This document shows positions 16,907 through 25,348 of a stretch of DNA of 32,236 bases, piece after piece. Below the pieces are notes generated by a model. The model was not told where the DNA came from. It did no database searches and saw only the letters and a program-made list of their open reading frames with translations. Numbering within the stretch: the stretch's first letter is position 1; each line of letters opens with the position of its first letter. The position numbers were made by a program, and so were the translations under genes. The DNA is from Arcobacteraceae bacterium (GTDB lineage: Bacteria > Campylobacterota > Campylobacteria > Campylobacterales > Arcobacteraceae). The stretch spans positions 1-32,236 of the forward strand of contig JAOZVJ010000006.1 in NCBI GenBank assembly GCA_029938215.1. Reading direction: 5' to 3'.

Positions 16907-18010
16907 ATGGCAGAATTTTTAAGTCAAGATGAAATTGATGCACTTTTAGACATAGCAGAAGATGGAGAAGATCTTGATGCAGCGGAGGAAGATTCAACTT
17001 CCATAGCTAAAGAAAAAAGCTATACGATTTATGATTTTAAAAAACCAAATAGAATTTCAGCAGACCAAATGAAAGCATTTAATGCTTTACATGACAAGAT
17101 GCTTCGTACAACAATCACTGATCTTTCTGCAATGCTTAGAAAAATAGTAGATATTAAAATATACAGTATAGAGCAGATGACCTACGGAGAATTTATACTT
17201 TCAATCCCTCAAGTTACAAGTCTAAACACACTTTCGCTAAAACCACTAGAAGGAAGAATGGTAATAGAATGCAACCCTGGCATTAGTCATAAAATAATCG
17301 CAGAACTTCTTGGCAACGGAGGAAGTACCCTTAGCAATACGGAAAGAGAATTAACAGAAATAGAAATAAATGTATTTGAACATTTTTATCAACTAATTGT
17401 AAATCATATGAAAATAGCATGGGAAGATGTATCTACAATAAATTATAAAATAGAAACTAGAGAAACAAATGCAAATGCTATCCAAATTATTTCTGATCAT
17501 GAAATTATCTTATTGGTTGTACTTGAGATTACAATAGAAGACGAAAGTGGATTTTTATCAATATGCTATCCTATTACATATATTGAACCATTGCTAGATA
17601 AAATTGTTGAAAAAATATTTGCTGAAGGTAGAAATAAAAAAATAAGTAAGAAAAAAGACATCAATGCCTTAATATCTGGTGCAAAAATGAAAATTGAAAC
17701 AATGATGGCAGAAACGGATTTAACAATACAGCAACTCTTAAGTTTAAAAAAAGGCGATACTATAGTGTTTAGCAAAAATGCCATAAGTGCCTCTTCAAAA
17801 ATTTATGTAAACAACAAAGAAAAATTTGCTGGCATTTCAGGAGCATCAAACAACAGAAAAGCAGTACAAATAAGAAATAATATTGACCATGAAAAACTAG
17901 AAACATTGACAGAATTAAAAACACTAAGAGAAAACAGAGAAACAACACAAAAAGAAGCAACTGAAGCAATAGCTAGATTGCTTAACACAAAAGAAGAGTT
18001 TACGAAATGA
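16907..18010 (+). CDS. fliM: Flagellar motor switch protein FliM
   Basis: The C-ring switch protein that binds CheY-P. The N terminus has the CheY-binding [10 protein letters not shown] motif, a linker, then the conserved CheC-like core ([45 protein letters not shown]). A C-terminal SpoA/FliN-like domain ([25 protein letters not shown]) is followed by an extra charged, helical tail of about 30 residues (332-367), which is longer than in enteric FliM. The stop codon overlaps an ATG that opens a four-codon ORF leading into the nonulosonate synthase gene, so flagellar switch and glycan genes are probably on one transcript. Confidence 0.95.
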   Translation: MAEFLSQDEIDALLDIAEDGEDLDAAEEDSTSIAKEKSYTIYDFKKPNRISADQMKAFNALHDKMLRTTITDLSAMLRKIVDIKIYSIEQMTYGEFILSIPQVTSLNTLSLKPLEGRMVIECNPGISHKIIAELLGNGGSTLSNTERELTEIEINVFEHFYQLIVNHMKIAWEDVSTINYKIETRETNANAIQIISDHEIILLVVLEITIEDESGFLSICYPITYIEPLLDKIVEKIFAEGRNKKISKKKDINALISGAKMKIETMMAETDLTIQQLLSLKKGDTIVFSKNAISASSKIYVNNKEKFAGISGASNNRKAVQIRNNIDHEKLETLTELKTLRENRETTQKEATEAIARLLNTKEEFTK

Positions 18011-18021
18011 TTCTATCTTGA
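18007..18021 (+). other. Four-codon mini-ORF bridging fliM and the neuB-type gene
   Basis: ATG ATT CTA TCT TGA starts within the fliM stop (ATGA at 18007-18010) and ends across the TTG start of the next gene (TTGA at 18018-18021). No convincing ribosome-binding site precedes the TTG. The arrangement could carry terminating ribosomes from fliM to the next start. Functional status is inferred. Confidence 0.3.
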
Positions 18022-19073
18022 ACGAAATAGTTATTAAAAATAGAAAAATTGGCACAAATCATCTTCCTTTAGTAATAGTTGAAATTGGAATAAATCACGA
18101 AGGTAGCTTGCAAACTGCTTTTGAAATGGTAAATGCAGCAAAAAAAAATGGTGCAGAAATCATTAAACATCAAACGCACATAGTTGAAGACGAAATGAGT
18201 AAAGAGGCTAAAAAAGTAATTCCCGGTAATGCAAATGTATCTATTTATGAAATTATGAAAAGATGTTCTTTGAGTGAGAAAGAAGAGATAAAACTAAAGA
18301 AATATGTGGAATCAAAAGGTATGATATTTATAAGCACACCATTTTCCCGAGCAGCGGCCAATAGACTTGAAAGAATGGGAGTAAGTGCATACAAAATTGG
18401 TTCTGGTGAATGCAATAATTATCCTTTAATTGAACATATTGCATCTTTTGGTAAACCTATGATTGTAAGTACTGGTATGAATGATATCAAATCTATCAAA
18501 AAAACAGTTGCTATACTTGAAAAATATAATATTCAATATGCACTACTACATACTACAAATCTTTATCCTACTCCATCACATTTGGTAAGATTAGGTGCTA
18601 TGAAAGAGTTACAAAAAGAATTTCCAAATGCTGTAATTGGATTATCCGACCACACCACTTCAAACTTGGCATGTTTTGGTGCTATAGCATTGGGTGCTTC
18701 AATATTAGAAAGACATTTTACCGATAGTATGGATAGAAGTGGTCCAGATATTATAAATTCAATGGATCCAATAGCTTTGAAAGAATTGATACAAGGAAGC
18801 AAAGAGATAGCCAAAATGAGGGGCGGTAAAAAAGAAGCTGCAAAAGAGGAGCAAATAACTATAGATTTTGCATTTGCTACCATTGTAACGATAAAACCTG
18901 TTCAAAAAGGTGAAAAATTTACAAAAGAAAATATTTGGGTAAAACGACCAGGCACTGGAGAACTAAAAGCAGATAAGTACAATGATATTTTAGGCAAAGT
19001 GGCTACTAACACTATTGGCAATGATACTCATTTAAAGCTAAGCGACATACAAAAGATTTATGGCAATGAATAG
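18018..19073 (+). CDS. neuB: Nonulosonic acid (sialic/legionaminic-type) synthase, NeuB family
   Basis: This family condenses phosphoenolpyruvate with an N-acylated mannosamine-type sugar to make a nine-carbon acid. The TIM-barrel domain shows [27 protein letters not shown]-type region, [29 protein letters not shown] and [14 protein letters not shown]; the C-terminal SAF (antifreeze-like) domain covers about 285-351. The RHFTD...GPD form resembles NeuB/LegI more than pseudaminate synthase PseI. The start is TTG at 18018; no ATG is available and the ribosome-binding site is weak, suggesting coupling to fliM. A nine-A run at 18140-18148 lies in the coding region. neuC- and neuA-type genes follow. 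Sialic versus legionaminic product cannot be settled here. Confidence 0.9.
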   Translation: MNEIVIKNRKIGTNHLPLVIVEIGINHEGSLQTAFEMVNAAKKNGAEIIKHQTHIVEDEMSKEAKKVIPGNANVSIYEIMKRCSLSEKEEIKLKKYVESKGMIFISTPFSRAAANRLERMGVSAYKIGSGECNNYPLIEHIASFGKPMIVSTGMNDIKSIKKTVAILEKYNIQYALLHTTNLYPTPSHLVRLGAMKELQKEFPNAVIGLSDHTTSNLACFGAIALGASILERHFTDSMDRSGPDIINSMDPIALKELIQGSKEIAKMRGGKKEAAKEEQITIDFAFATIVTIKPVQKGEKFTKENIWVKRPGTGELKADKYNDILGKVATNTIGNDTHLKLSDIQKIYGNE

Positions 19074-19139
19074 TATTAATTTTATTCAAAAATCATACAA
19101 AATAAAGCAAAATATTATTATTTATGATGGATTTATATT

Positions 19140-20270
19140 GTGAAAAAAATAGTGTTTTTAACAGGCACTCGCGCTGATTTTGGAAAAATAAAGTCACTAA
19201 TTAAAATCGCACAGAATAGTAATTTATTTGATATATATATATTTGTCACAGGAATGCATATGATTGATAAATATGGCAAAACTATCAATGAAATTTACAA
19301 AAGCAACTTTGACAATATATATCCATTTATAAATCATGATGACATTGAACATATGGATAGAAATTTAGCTAAAACAATAGATGGTTTTTCACATTATATT
19401 GGAGAAATTAATCCTGATTTAATTATAGTGCATGGGGATAGAATAGAAGCAATGGCTGGTGCAATTGTAGGTAGCTTAAATAATATTCTAGTTGCTCATA
19501 TTGAAGGAGGAGAAATATCTGGGACAATTGACGAACTTATTAGACACTCTATTTCAAAATTATCTCATATACATTTAGTATCAAATAAAGAAGCCAAAAA
19601 TAGATTAATTCAAATGGGAGAGAAAAATACTTCAATTTTCACAATAGGCTCTCCTGATTTAGATATTATGAACTCTAAAGACTTACCTTCCTTAGAATTT
19701 GTAAAAAAATATTATGATATAAATTTTAATGATTATTCAATACTAATGTTTCATCCTGTCACAACAGAAATAAATGATATAAAAAATCAAACCAAAGAAT
19801 TAGTTGGGTCTATTTTAAAAAGCGGCAAACAATATATTGTTATTTATCCAAATAATGACTTGGGGTCAAATTATATATTAGATGAATATCAAAAACTTAA
19901 CAACAATCCAAATATTAAGATTTTTCCATCATTAAGATTTGAGTATTTTTTAATTTTATTAAAAAATACTCAGTTTGTAATTGGAAATTCAAGCACAGGT
20001 CTTCGCGAAGCTCCTTATTATAATATTCCAACTATAAATATAGGTAGCCGACAACATAATAGGGCAATATCTAGAAATATTATAAACTGCGAATGTGTGC
20101 AAGATGAAATTTTAAAAGCTATTAATAAGGCATCAAACTTAAATCTAAGCTCAAAAGATATTAATTTTGGTGATGGAAAAAGTGATAAATTATTTTTAAA
20201 GTTATTAAAAACAACTGACATATGGAACACTCCTCAGCAAAAACAATTTCAAGATATTAAAAATGGATAA
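19140..20270 (+). CDS. neuC: Hydrolysing UDP-sugar 2-epimerase, NeuC/LegG family
   Basis: This enzyme family removes UDP and inverts C2 to give the free mannosamine-type substrate of the NeuB synthase. Motifs are FLTGTRADFGKIKSLI at the N terminus, VHGDRIEAMAGAIVG, HIEGGEISGTIDELIRHSISK, HLVSNKEA, and the C-terminal nucleotide-binding IGNSSTGLREAPYYNIPTINIG. The GT-B-like two-domain length (376) is normal. The start is GTG at 19140; nearby ATGs at 19124 and 19127 are out of frame. A 66-bp gap separates it from the synthase gene, and it overlaps the next gene by 8 bp. Confidence 0.9.
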   Translation: MKKIVFLTGTRADFGKIKSLIKIAQNSNLFDIYIFVTGMHMIDKYGKTINEIYKSNFDNIYPFINHDDIEHMDRNLAKTIDGFSHYIGEINPDLIIVHGDRIEAMAGAIVGSLNNILVAHIEGGEISGTIDELIRHSISKLSHIHLVSNKEAKNRLIQMGEKNTSIFTIGSPDLDIMNSKDLPSLEFVKKYYDINFNDYSILMFHPVTTEINDIKNQTKELVGSILKSGKQYIVIYPNNDLGSNYILDEYQKLNNNPNIKIFPSLRFEYFLILLKNTQFVIGNSSTGLREAPYYNIPTINIGSRQHNRAISRNIINCECVQDEILKAINKASNLNLSSKDINFGDGKSDKLFLKLLKTTDIWNTPQQKQFQDIKNG

Positions 20271-20973
20271 TTTAAAAATACTATCTATTATTCCCGCAAG
20301 AAGCGGATCAAAAGGACTAATAAATAAAAATATATTACCACTACTAAATAAACCGCTTATATCTTGGACTATTGAAGCTAGTTTGCAATCTAAATACATA
20401 TCATACACCATAGTAAACTCTGATAGTAAAGCCATATTAGATATAGCAAAAAAATACAACTCAAACACTTTAATGCGTCCAAATAATCTTGCACTAGATA
20501 ATACCCCAAGTGAATTTGTTGTGCAACATACAATTAGTGAACTACGGAAACAAAATTTAGAATTTGATTTCATTATCTTATTGCAACCAACATCGCCTTT
20601 AAGAAATAACGATGATATTGATAATGCATTTAAATTATTGCTTAAATCAAGTGCATCATCACTAATAAGCGTATATAAAACTGACAATAAGATATTAAAA
20701 GCATTTATTGAAAATGAATATGGCTATATAAAAGGCATATCAAACAACAAATATCCTTTCACCACAAGACAAAAGTTACCAAAAACATATATGAGTAATG
20801 GTGCTATATATATTGTTAAAGTTAGTGAGTTTTTAAAAAATAATTCATTATTTACTAATAATTCCATAAAATACACTATGAACGAAGAAAAAAGCTTAGA
20901 TATTGATACTCAAAATGATTTGGATATGGCTCAAAATTATTTATATAAAATTTCTTCTTTAGCCAACTTATAA
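20263..20973 (+). CDS. neuA: CMP-nonulosonic acid cytidylyltransferase, NeuA/LegF family
   Basis: It activates the nine-carbon acid with CTP, giving the CMP-sugar donor for glycosyltransferases. The N-terminal IIPARSGSKGLINKNI loop (usually IPARGGSKG) is the nucleotide-binding signature, followed by TIVNSDSKAILDIAKKY, LQPTSPLRNNDDI and the conserved end LDIDTQNDLDMAQ. At 236 residues it is the short form without the C-terminal hydrolase domain. The start overlaps neuC by 8 bp. The 3' end runs convergently into the ptmE-like gene with a 37-bp overlap of coding sequence, leaving no room for a separate terminator. Confidence 0.9.
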   Translation: MDNLKILSIIPARSGSKGLINKNILPLLNKPLISWTIEASLQSKYISYTIVNSDSKAILDIAKKYNSNTLMRPNNLALDNTPSEFVVQHTISELRKQNLEFDFIILLQPTSPLRNNDDIDNAFKLLLKSSASSLISVYKTDNKILKAFIENEYGYIKGISNNKYPFTTRQKLPKTYMSNGAIYIVKVSEFLKNNSLFTNNSIKYTMNEEKSLDIDTQNDLDMAQNYLYKISSLANL

Positions 20974-21638
20974 CTTTTGATTGTTCCTATATCCCTATGA
21001 TAAAGGTCATTTAAAAAAGTATTTATTTTGCCCATAAAAAATGGCAATACATCAACACTAAAATCTATATCTTTTTTATTTAATTTTTCCATAAACTGTA
21101 TAACAGAAGGCTCACAAATATAAACTGCTCCATTAGCAAGATTTGAAGGTGGGTTTTTCACTTTTTCATGAAATCTTTGTACTATATTTTTATTATCAAG
21201 TTCCACTATTCCACAACTACTTGGATTGTCACTTTTAAAAAGCATCATTGTAATTTCGCAATCTTTTGGTCTATTTTGATGACATTGAATAAAAGCATTA
21301 AAATCACAAAATGATAAATTATCAGCATGCACAAGCATAAAAGTTTCATCATCAAAAAAGTCTTTATTGGCCAAAATAGTACCGCCTGTATTTAGTAGCT
21401 TATCTTCATATACCAAAGCAATCATATCTTTATATTTACTTTTATTTACAAACTCTTCAACTTGCTCTGATAAATATGAAGTGTTGATTAAGAATTCACT
21501 AACACCAACTTTAAATAAATTTTCAAGCCAATATTCTAAAAGCGGTTTTTCATTTATAGGAACTAAACATTTTGGAATTGTGTTGGTAATAGGTCTTAGC
21601 CTTGTGCCTAACCCTGCAGCTAAAAGTAGTGCTTTCAT
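20937..21638 (-). CDS. Sugar-1-phosphate nucleotidyltransferase (PtmE/HddC-like)
   Basis: A 233-residue nucleotidyltransferase: KALLLAAGLGTRLRPITNTIPKCLVPI is the NTP-binding signature and catalytic arginine/lysine region, with a metal-binding VHADNLSFCDF. Similar short enzymes include PtmE of the Campylobacter legionaminate pathway, which makes GDP-glucosamine, and heptose-1-phosphate guanylyltransferases. Which nucleotide and sugar are used cannot be read from motifs. It is translationally coupled (ATGA) to the kinase/nucleotidyltransferase fusion, suggesting the two act in one pathway. The opposite-strand CMP-sugar synthase fits a PtmE role, while the fused kinase partner fits a heptose-type role. 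Confidence 0.82.
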   Translation of the reverse strand: MKALLLAAGLGTRLRPITNTIPKCLVPINEKPLLEYWLENLFKVGVSEFLINTSYLSEQVEEFVNKSKYKDMIALVYEDKLLNTGGTILANKDFFDDETFMLVHADNLSFCDFNAFIQCHQNRPKDCEITMMLFKSDNPSSCGIVELDNKNIVQRFHEKVKNPPSNLANGAVYICEPSVIQFMEKLNKKDIDFSVDVLPFFMGKINTFLNDLYHRDIGTIKSYKLAKEEILYK

Positions 21639-23050
21639 CTATCTAATTCTTTTAAAATCTCTTTTTTTGTAATTGGCATATTTCCCACCCTACTTATTTG
21701 AATAGCAGAAGCCAGAGAACCTAAATATGCACTTTGCCAAACACTAGCTCCCACACTTAAAGCCATAGAACTACAAGTAAGCAATGAATCGCCAGCACCG
21801 CTTACATCTTTTATAATATTTCCCAAAGCATTAATATTGTCTGTTAACAATTCATCTTTAGAACTATTATATATCATCATACCCTCAGCACCTAAAGTTG
21901 TAAAAATATATTTAGATTTTGTCTTGCCTACCAATTCATCAGACAACACAACAAGTCCAGATTCAAAATCATTTAATGACAATCTTATTTCTCGCTCAGT
22001 TGGGGTTACCAATGTCATATCTTTAAATTTTGATATATCTCCAACTTGTGATGAACTTTGAGAATCTGCTGTCATAAATATATTATTTTTAAGTCCTAAT
22101 TTTATAATACTATCAATAAGTGTATTTGTCAAAACTCCATAGCTAAAATCAGAAAATATTATTAAATCTATATCTTGAATATTTTGTTTTATATTATCTA
22201 AAATTTTATTTTCTATATCTTTATTTATGCCATGTTGTTTTAGATGATTTACCCTAAGCAAAGTTTTTGTGTTTGCTCTAAATCGTTGTTTTAAAGTTGT
22301 TGGTCTTGTGCTATCTTCATATAACAAAACATCTATATCTAATTTTTTTAAACCATCTTGCACAAATTCTTTATTTTCATCACTACCTGCTACTGATATA
22401 AATTTTACATGGCTCCCGAGTGTTTTGGCATGACTAGCAACTATTGCGGCACCACCTATAAATTTATCGTTCAAAAGTGGACTTACTACAATAGTTGGGT
22501 CTTCTTGACTCATTCCCAAAGGTTCACAAGTGACATATTCATCAACTATTGTATCACCTATCACCAGAACTTTTAAATTTTTAAACTTTTCTATAATATT
22601 TTGCAAACTATCAAAAGAAAAATTATGTCTTTGAATATATTGATTATTATGATTAACATTATAATTTACACTTAAAAATTCTTGTCGCAAAAGGTCAAGT
22701 GAAGAAAATCCAATTTCACCAGAACTAAATAAAAGTTTACCTCCATAACTATTAATAATTTCTAATTCAGGATTGTCCTTATCTTCATGTTCTTTACCTT
22801 TAACAACTATGATTGGCTTATTTTTTATAATATATTCTATTGGTGTTTCATTCAGAATAAAAGCTTCATCAACATAGCTTGTAGCTTGTATTGATTCTAA
22901 TCTTATATCTTCACTTATACCTTTATTGCTAACCTTATCACCGTTAATTCCAACTATTAAATAGTCACCGCTCTCTTTTGCAAACTTTAAAAGCCTTAAA
23001 TGCCCTGGATGAAGAATATTGAAGTCACCATATACAAATACTTTTTTCAT
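21635..23050 (-). CDS. Bifunctional sugar nucleotidyltransferase-kinase (HldE-like, reversed domain order)
   Basis: The ATG at 23050 (471 residues) is preferred over the track's TTG at 23068: it has a GGAG site 8 bases upstream and overlaps the previous stop as TAATG. Residues 1-130 are a cytidylyltransferase-like domain with HPGH at 14-17 and VGINGDKVSNKG, like the adenylyltransferase half of HldE. Residues about 158-471 are a PfkB/ribokinase-type kinase with GDTIVDEYV, FIGGAAIVA and the catalytic SGAGDS (D421). In HldE the kinase comes first; here the order is reversed. It probably phosphorylates a sugar and then transfers a nucleotide, a heptose-type activity being the obvious candidate, but substrate is unknown. 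It lies between the first AAA ATPase gene and the ptmE-like gene, overlapping both. Confidence 0.85.
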   Translation of the reverse strand: MKKVFVYGDFNILHPGHLRLLKFAKESGDYLIVGINGDKVSNKGISEDIRLESIQATSYVDEAFILNETPIEYIIKNKPIIVVKGKEHEDKDNPELEIINSYGGKLLFSSGEIGFSSLDLLRQEFLSVNYNVNHNNQYIQRHNFSFDSLQNIIEKFKNLKVLVIGDTIVDEYVTCEPLGMSQEDPTIVVSPLLNDKFIGGAAIVASHAKTLGSHVKFISVAGSDENKEFVQDGLKKLDIDVLLYEDSTRPTTLKQRFRANTKTLLRVNHLKQHGINKDIENKILDNIKQNIQDIDLIIFSDFSYGVLTNTLIDSIIKLGLKNNIFMTADSQSSSQVGDISKFKDMTLVTPTEREIRLSLNDFESGLVVLSDELVGKTKSKYIFTTLGAEGMMIYNSSKDELLTDNINALGNIIKDVSGAGDSLLTCSSMALSVGASVWQSAYLGSLASAIQISRVGNMPITKKEILKELDR

Positions 23051-24171
23051 TATAAATTCTCCAACCAATATTTCATAAATGGATCAATAAGATAATATTT
23101 ATCATTTTTCTTATCGCAAATATCTTTTTTAATCAAAGCTTCCAAAGTACTCTTTAAAGTTGTTGCACTTAATCCTGATTGATTTAAGTTATCATTGCTA
23201 TATAGACTTTTTCCATCACAAGTTATGATATATTTTAAACTATTTTTTTGATTTGGTGTTAATTGTGTCCATATCAAACTATATAAATCATATTCTCTTT
23301 CTATTATAAGTCTCAAAGATTTTACAACGATATCATCATTTACTAATTTTAATGTACTATCCCAAACAACAGACATAATTTGTTGCATATAATATGGAAA
23401 GCCATTGGTTATATTGTATATTTGCTCTATATATTTTATATCTATATTTTTATTTGTATTGTCAAATTTTAATTTTATAAAAGCAGTCCAATCTTCTAGC
23501 AATATTTCATTAATATTAAAATACTTAACTGATTTATAAAATGCTCTTGATTTGTCATTAAATATCTGTGTTAAAATAGATTTTTTACTACCGCTAAATA
23601 TATATGATACTTCTCTCGAATGAGTTTGAATGACACTTCTTAACTTCTTTTCAAATTCTAATTGCTCTATCTCTTGAAATTCATCAAATATAACTACAGC
23701 TTTTTTGTTGAATTTTTTAGCATATATAAATGGTAAATTTAATACATCTTCTAAAGTTTGTGTTTGTTCTTTCTTAGATATGGATAAGCTATAAGAAACT
23801 TCACCAACTGAATCAAAAGTCATATTTATATTTGGTCTTATTTTTAAAATTGTTTTAAAAAGTTCTATTACTTTAGATGATCTTGTTTCAAAACTATTAA
23901 CCATCAAGTTAAAATATTTCTGAATAAATTCATCAATATTTGATATACTGAACAAATCAACATATATGATTTTATACTCATCGTCACTTTGCAAATCTTG
24001 TTTTAACTTCTTTAAAAGTGATGTTTTGCCAAATCTTCTAGGAGCATATAACAAAAGATTTTGACCACTTGCGACATCATTTTTTAGCTCTTGTATTTCC
24101 ACAACTCTATTGCAAAAATCATCACCATAAACTTCATTACCAAAATAAAATGGATTTATAATGTTGCTCAT
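23050..24171 (-). CDS. AAA ATPase (ATPase_2 type) with C-terminal winged-helix-like domain, copy 1
   Basis: A 373-residue STAND-like ATPase. Walker A is the unusual APRRFGKTS (43-51, K49), Walker B is VVIFDEFQEI (about 159-168), and a sensor-like IFSGSKKS follows at 191-198. The end (LSATTLKSTLEALIKKDICDKKNDKYYLIDPFMKYWL) is a winged-helix typical of this ATPase family. Family functions are mostly unknown. It has its own near-perfect promoter overlapped by an inverted repeat, and its stop overlaps the start of the sugar kinase gene (TAATG), so expression is tied to carbohydrate genes. A homologue with the same leader lies 3.3 kb away. It could be a regulator, a defence factor or a passenger; nothing here decides. 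Confidence 0.82.
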   Translation of the reverse strand: MSNIINPFYFGNEVYGDDFCNRVVEIQELKNDVASGQNLLLYAPRRFGKTSLLKKLKQDLQSDDEYKIIYVDLFSISNIDEFIQKYFNLMVNSFETRSSKVIELFKTILKIRPNINMTFDSVGEVSYSLSISKKEQTQTLEDVLNLPFIYAKKFNKKAVVIFDEFQEIEQLEFEKKLRSVIQTHSREVSYIFSGSKKSILTQIFNDKSRAFYKSVKYFNINEILLEDWTAFIKLKFDNTNKNIDIKYIEQIYNITNGFPYYMQQIMSVVWDSTLKLVNDDIVVKSLRLIIEREYDLYSLIWTQLTPNQKNSLKYIITCDGKSLYSNDNLNQSGLSATTLKSTLEALIKKDICDKKNDKYYLIDPFMKYWLENL

Positions 24172-24199
24172 TTTACGCCTTTTATATTATAGTATTTAG

Positions 24200-24229
24200 T
24201 ATTATACCAGTTAGTATAATAGATGTCAA
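24200..24229 (-). promoter_or_regulatory. Consensus sigma70 promoter with overlapping operator-like inverted repeat
   Basis: On the minus strand, TTGACA (24224-24229), a 17-base spacer ending in TGG, and TATAAT (24201-24206) form an essentially perfect promoter. An inverted repeat TATTATAC-N6-GTATAATA (24200-24221) overlaps the -10 and the spacer. Predicted start is about 24194, 23 bases before the ATG of ATPase copy 1. Confidence 0.75.
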
Positions 24230-24237
24230 TATAAATC

Positions 24238-25347
24238 TTATATAAAATTTAGATGTTGAGGCTTTTCTCCAATTGGAGCTTTTAAATCATGCTGATCTTT
24301 TTTATAAGCATCCAATACCTCATTTGTTTTATCTTGAAGACATAAAGTTTCACACATAGTACACGCATCAAATTTAGGAGATGCTAGAAAATTCATAACT
24401 TCCCAATATCTATCGCTTTTTATAATATCTTTAAATCTTACACCTTTATATGTAATATTTCCTATGTGATATTGTTTATACTTTTCATTAAAAAAACTTC
24501 CACAAGGTGCTATTAATCCAGTTCCACTCATTTGCAAATGAAAAGGTGTGCCATAACATCTATTATAGTTTCGCACTCCTTTTGATGTTATCTTTGACCA
24601 TTTTGCTTTTACTAAATATCCATCATCACTATAACTCTCTGCTTCTTCTAAAAGTGCATATAATTTTTCATATTCTTTATAATCAACACCTAAAGAGCCG
24701 TCTTCATCATCGCTACAATGCTTAATAACTAAATAATCTGGTCTTAATTCTTTTCCAAGTTTAGCAAGAGGAATAATTTGATCGCCATATTTTGGCATAA
24801 GCACCATTTGCATACCTATTGTTACATCAAGACTTAACTCTTTTTTTACTCTCATTGCTGTTTTTATATTTTCACATGTTTCGTAAAATTTTTCTACTGG
24901 AACCCCCATAATTTCACTATATCTTTGAGGCTCGCCTGCACTAAAATTAAATCTAAGGTAAGTTAAAGAAGGTAGTATTTTTCGTAATACTTTTTCTGTA
25001 AGTGTATTTCCGTGAGTTGCTATTGCCATATCAAGACCAACTCTTTTGCCATATACAATCACATCTTCATAAATAGGATTAGCAGTACTTTCACCATCAC
25101 TAACCAAGCTTATAGCTTTAACTCCAACATCAGCACAATCATCTAAAAAGTTTTTCATTATAGAAAGTGTAATTTTATGCGGTTTATTTCTCTGCATATT
25201 TGCATAACAAAACTCACAGTTATATTGACAAGCTTGTGTTAATGCCATGTCTATTGTTATTGGAACAATTCTCTTTCCGCTTTTCCACTGCTTAAGTCTA
25301 TCTTGATGCCATAATATTTTTGAACCATCCAATATTAATTCTGACAT
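24238..25347 (-). CDS. Radical SAM/SPASM protein, copy 1
   Basis: A 369-residue radical SAM enzyme. CQYNCEFC (C40, C44, C47) binds the SAM-cleaving 4Fe-4S cluster; a glycine-rich SDGES follows in the TIM barrel. A SPASM-type C-terminal region carries C264, C282, C329, C332 and C336, for auxiliary clusters. The N terminus (SKILWHQDRLKQW) and the extreme C terminus (QHLNFI) resemble the second radical SAM protein, so these are paralogues. Related proteins occur in surface-polysaccharide clusters with undefined reactions. It starts 1 bp after the SDR gene, and is the last gene of the unit led by ATPase copy 2. Substrate unknown; a sugar or sugar-linked peptide modification is inferred from neighbours. 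Confidence 0.85.
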   Translation of the reverse strand: MSELILDGSKILWHQDRLKQWKSGKRIVPITIDMALTQACQYNCEFCYANMQRNKPHKITLSIMKNFLDDCADVGVKAISLVSDGESTANPIYEDVIVYGKRVGLDMAIATHGNTLTEKVLRKILPSLTYLRFNFSAGEPQRYSEIMGVPVEKFYETCENIKTAMRVKKELSLDVTIGMQMVLMPKYGDQIIPLAKLGKELRPDYLVIKHCSDDEDGSLGVDYKEYEKLYALLEEAESYSDDGYLVKAKWSKITSKGVRNYNRCYGTPFHLQMSGTGLIAPCGSFFNEKYKQYHIGNITYKGVRFKDIIKSDRYWEVMNFLASPKFDACTMCETLCLQDKTNEVLDAYKKDQHDLKAPIGEKPQHLNFI

Positions 25348-25348
25348 T

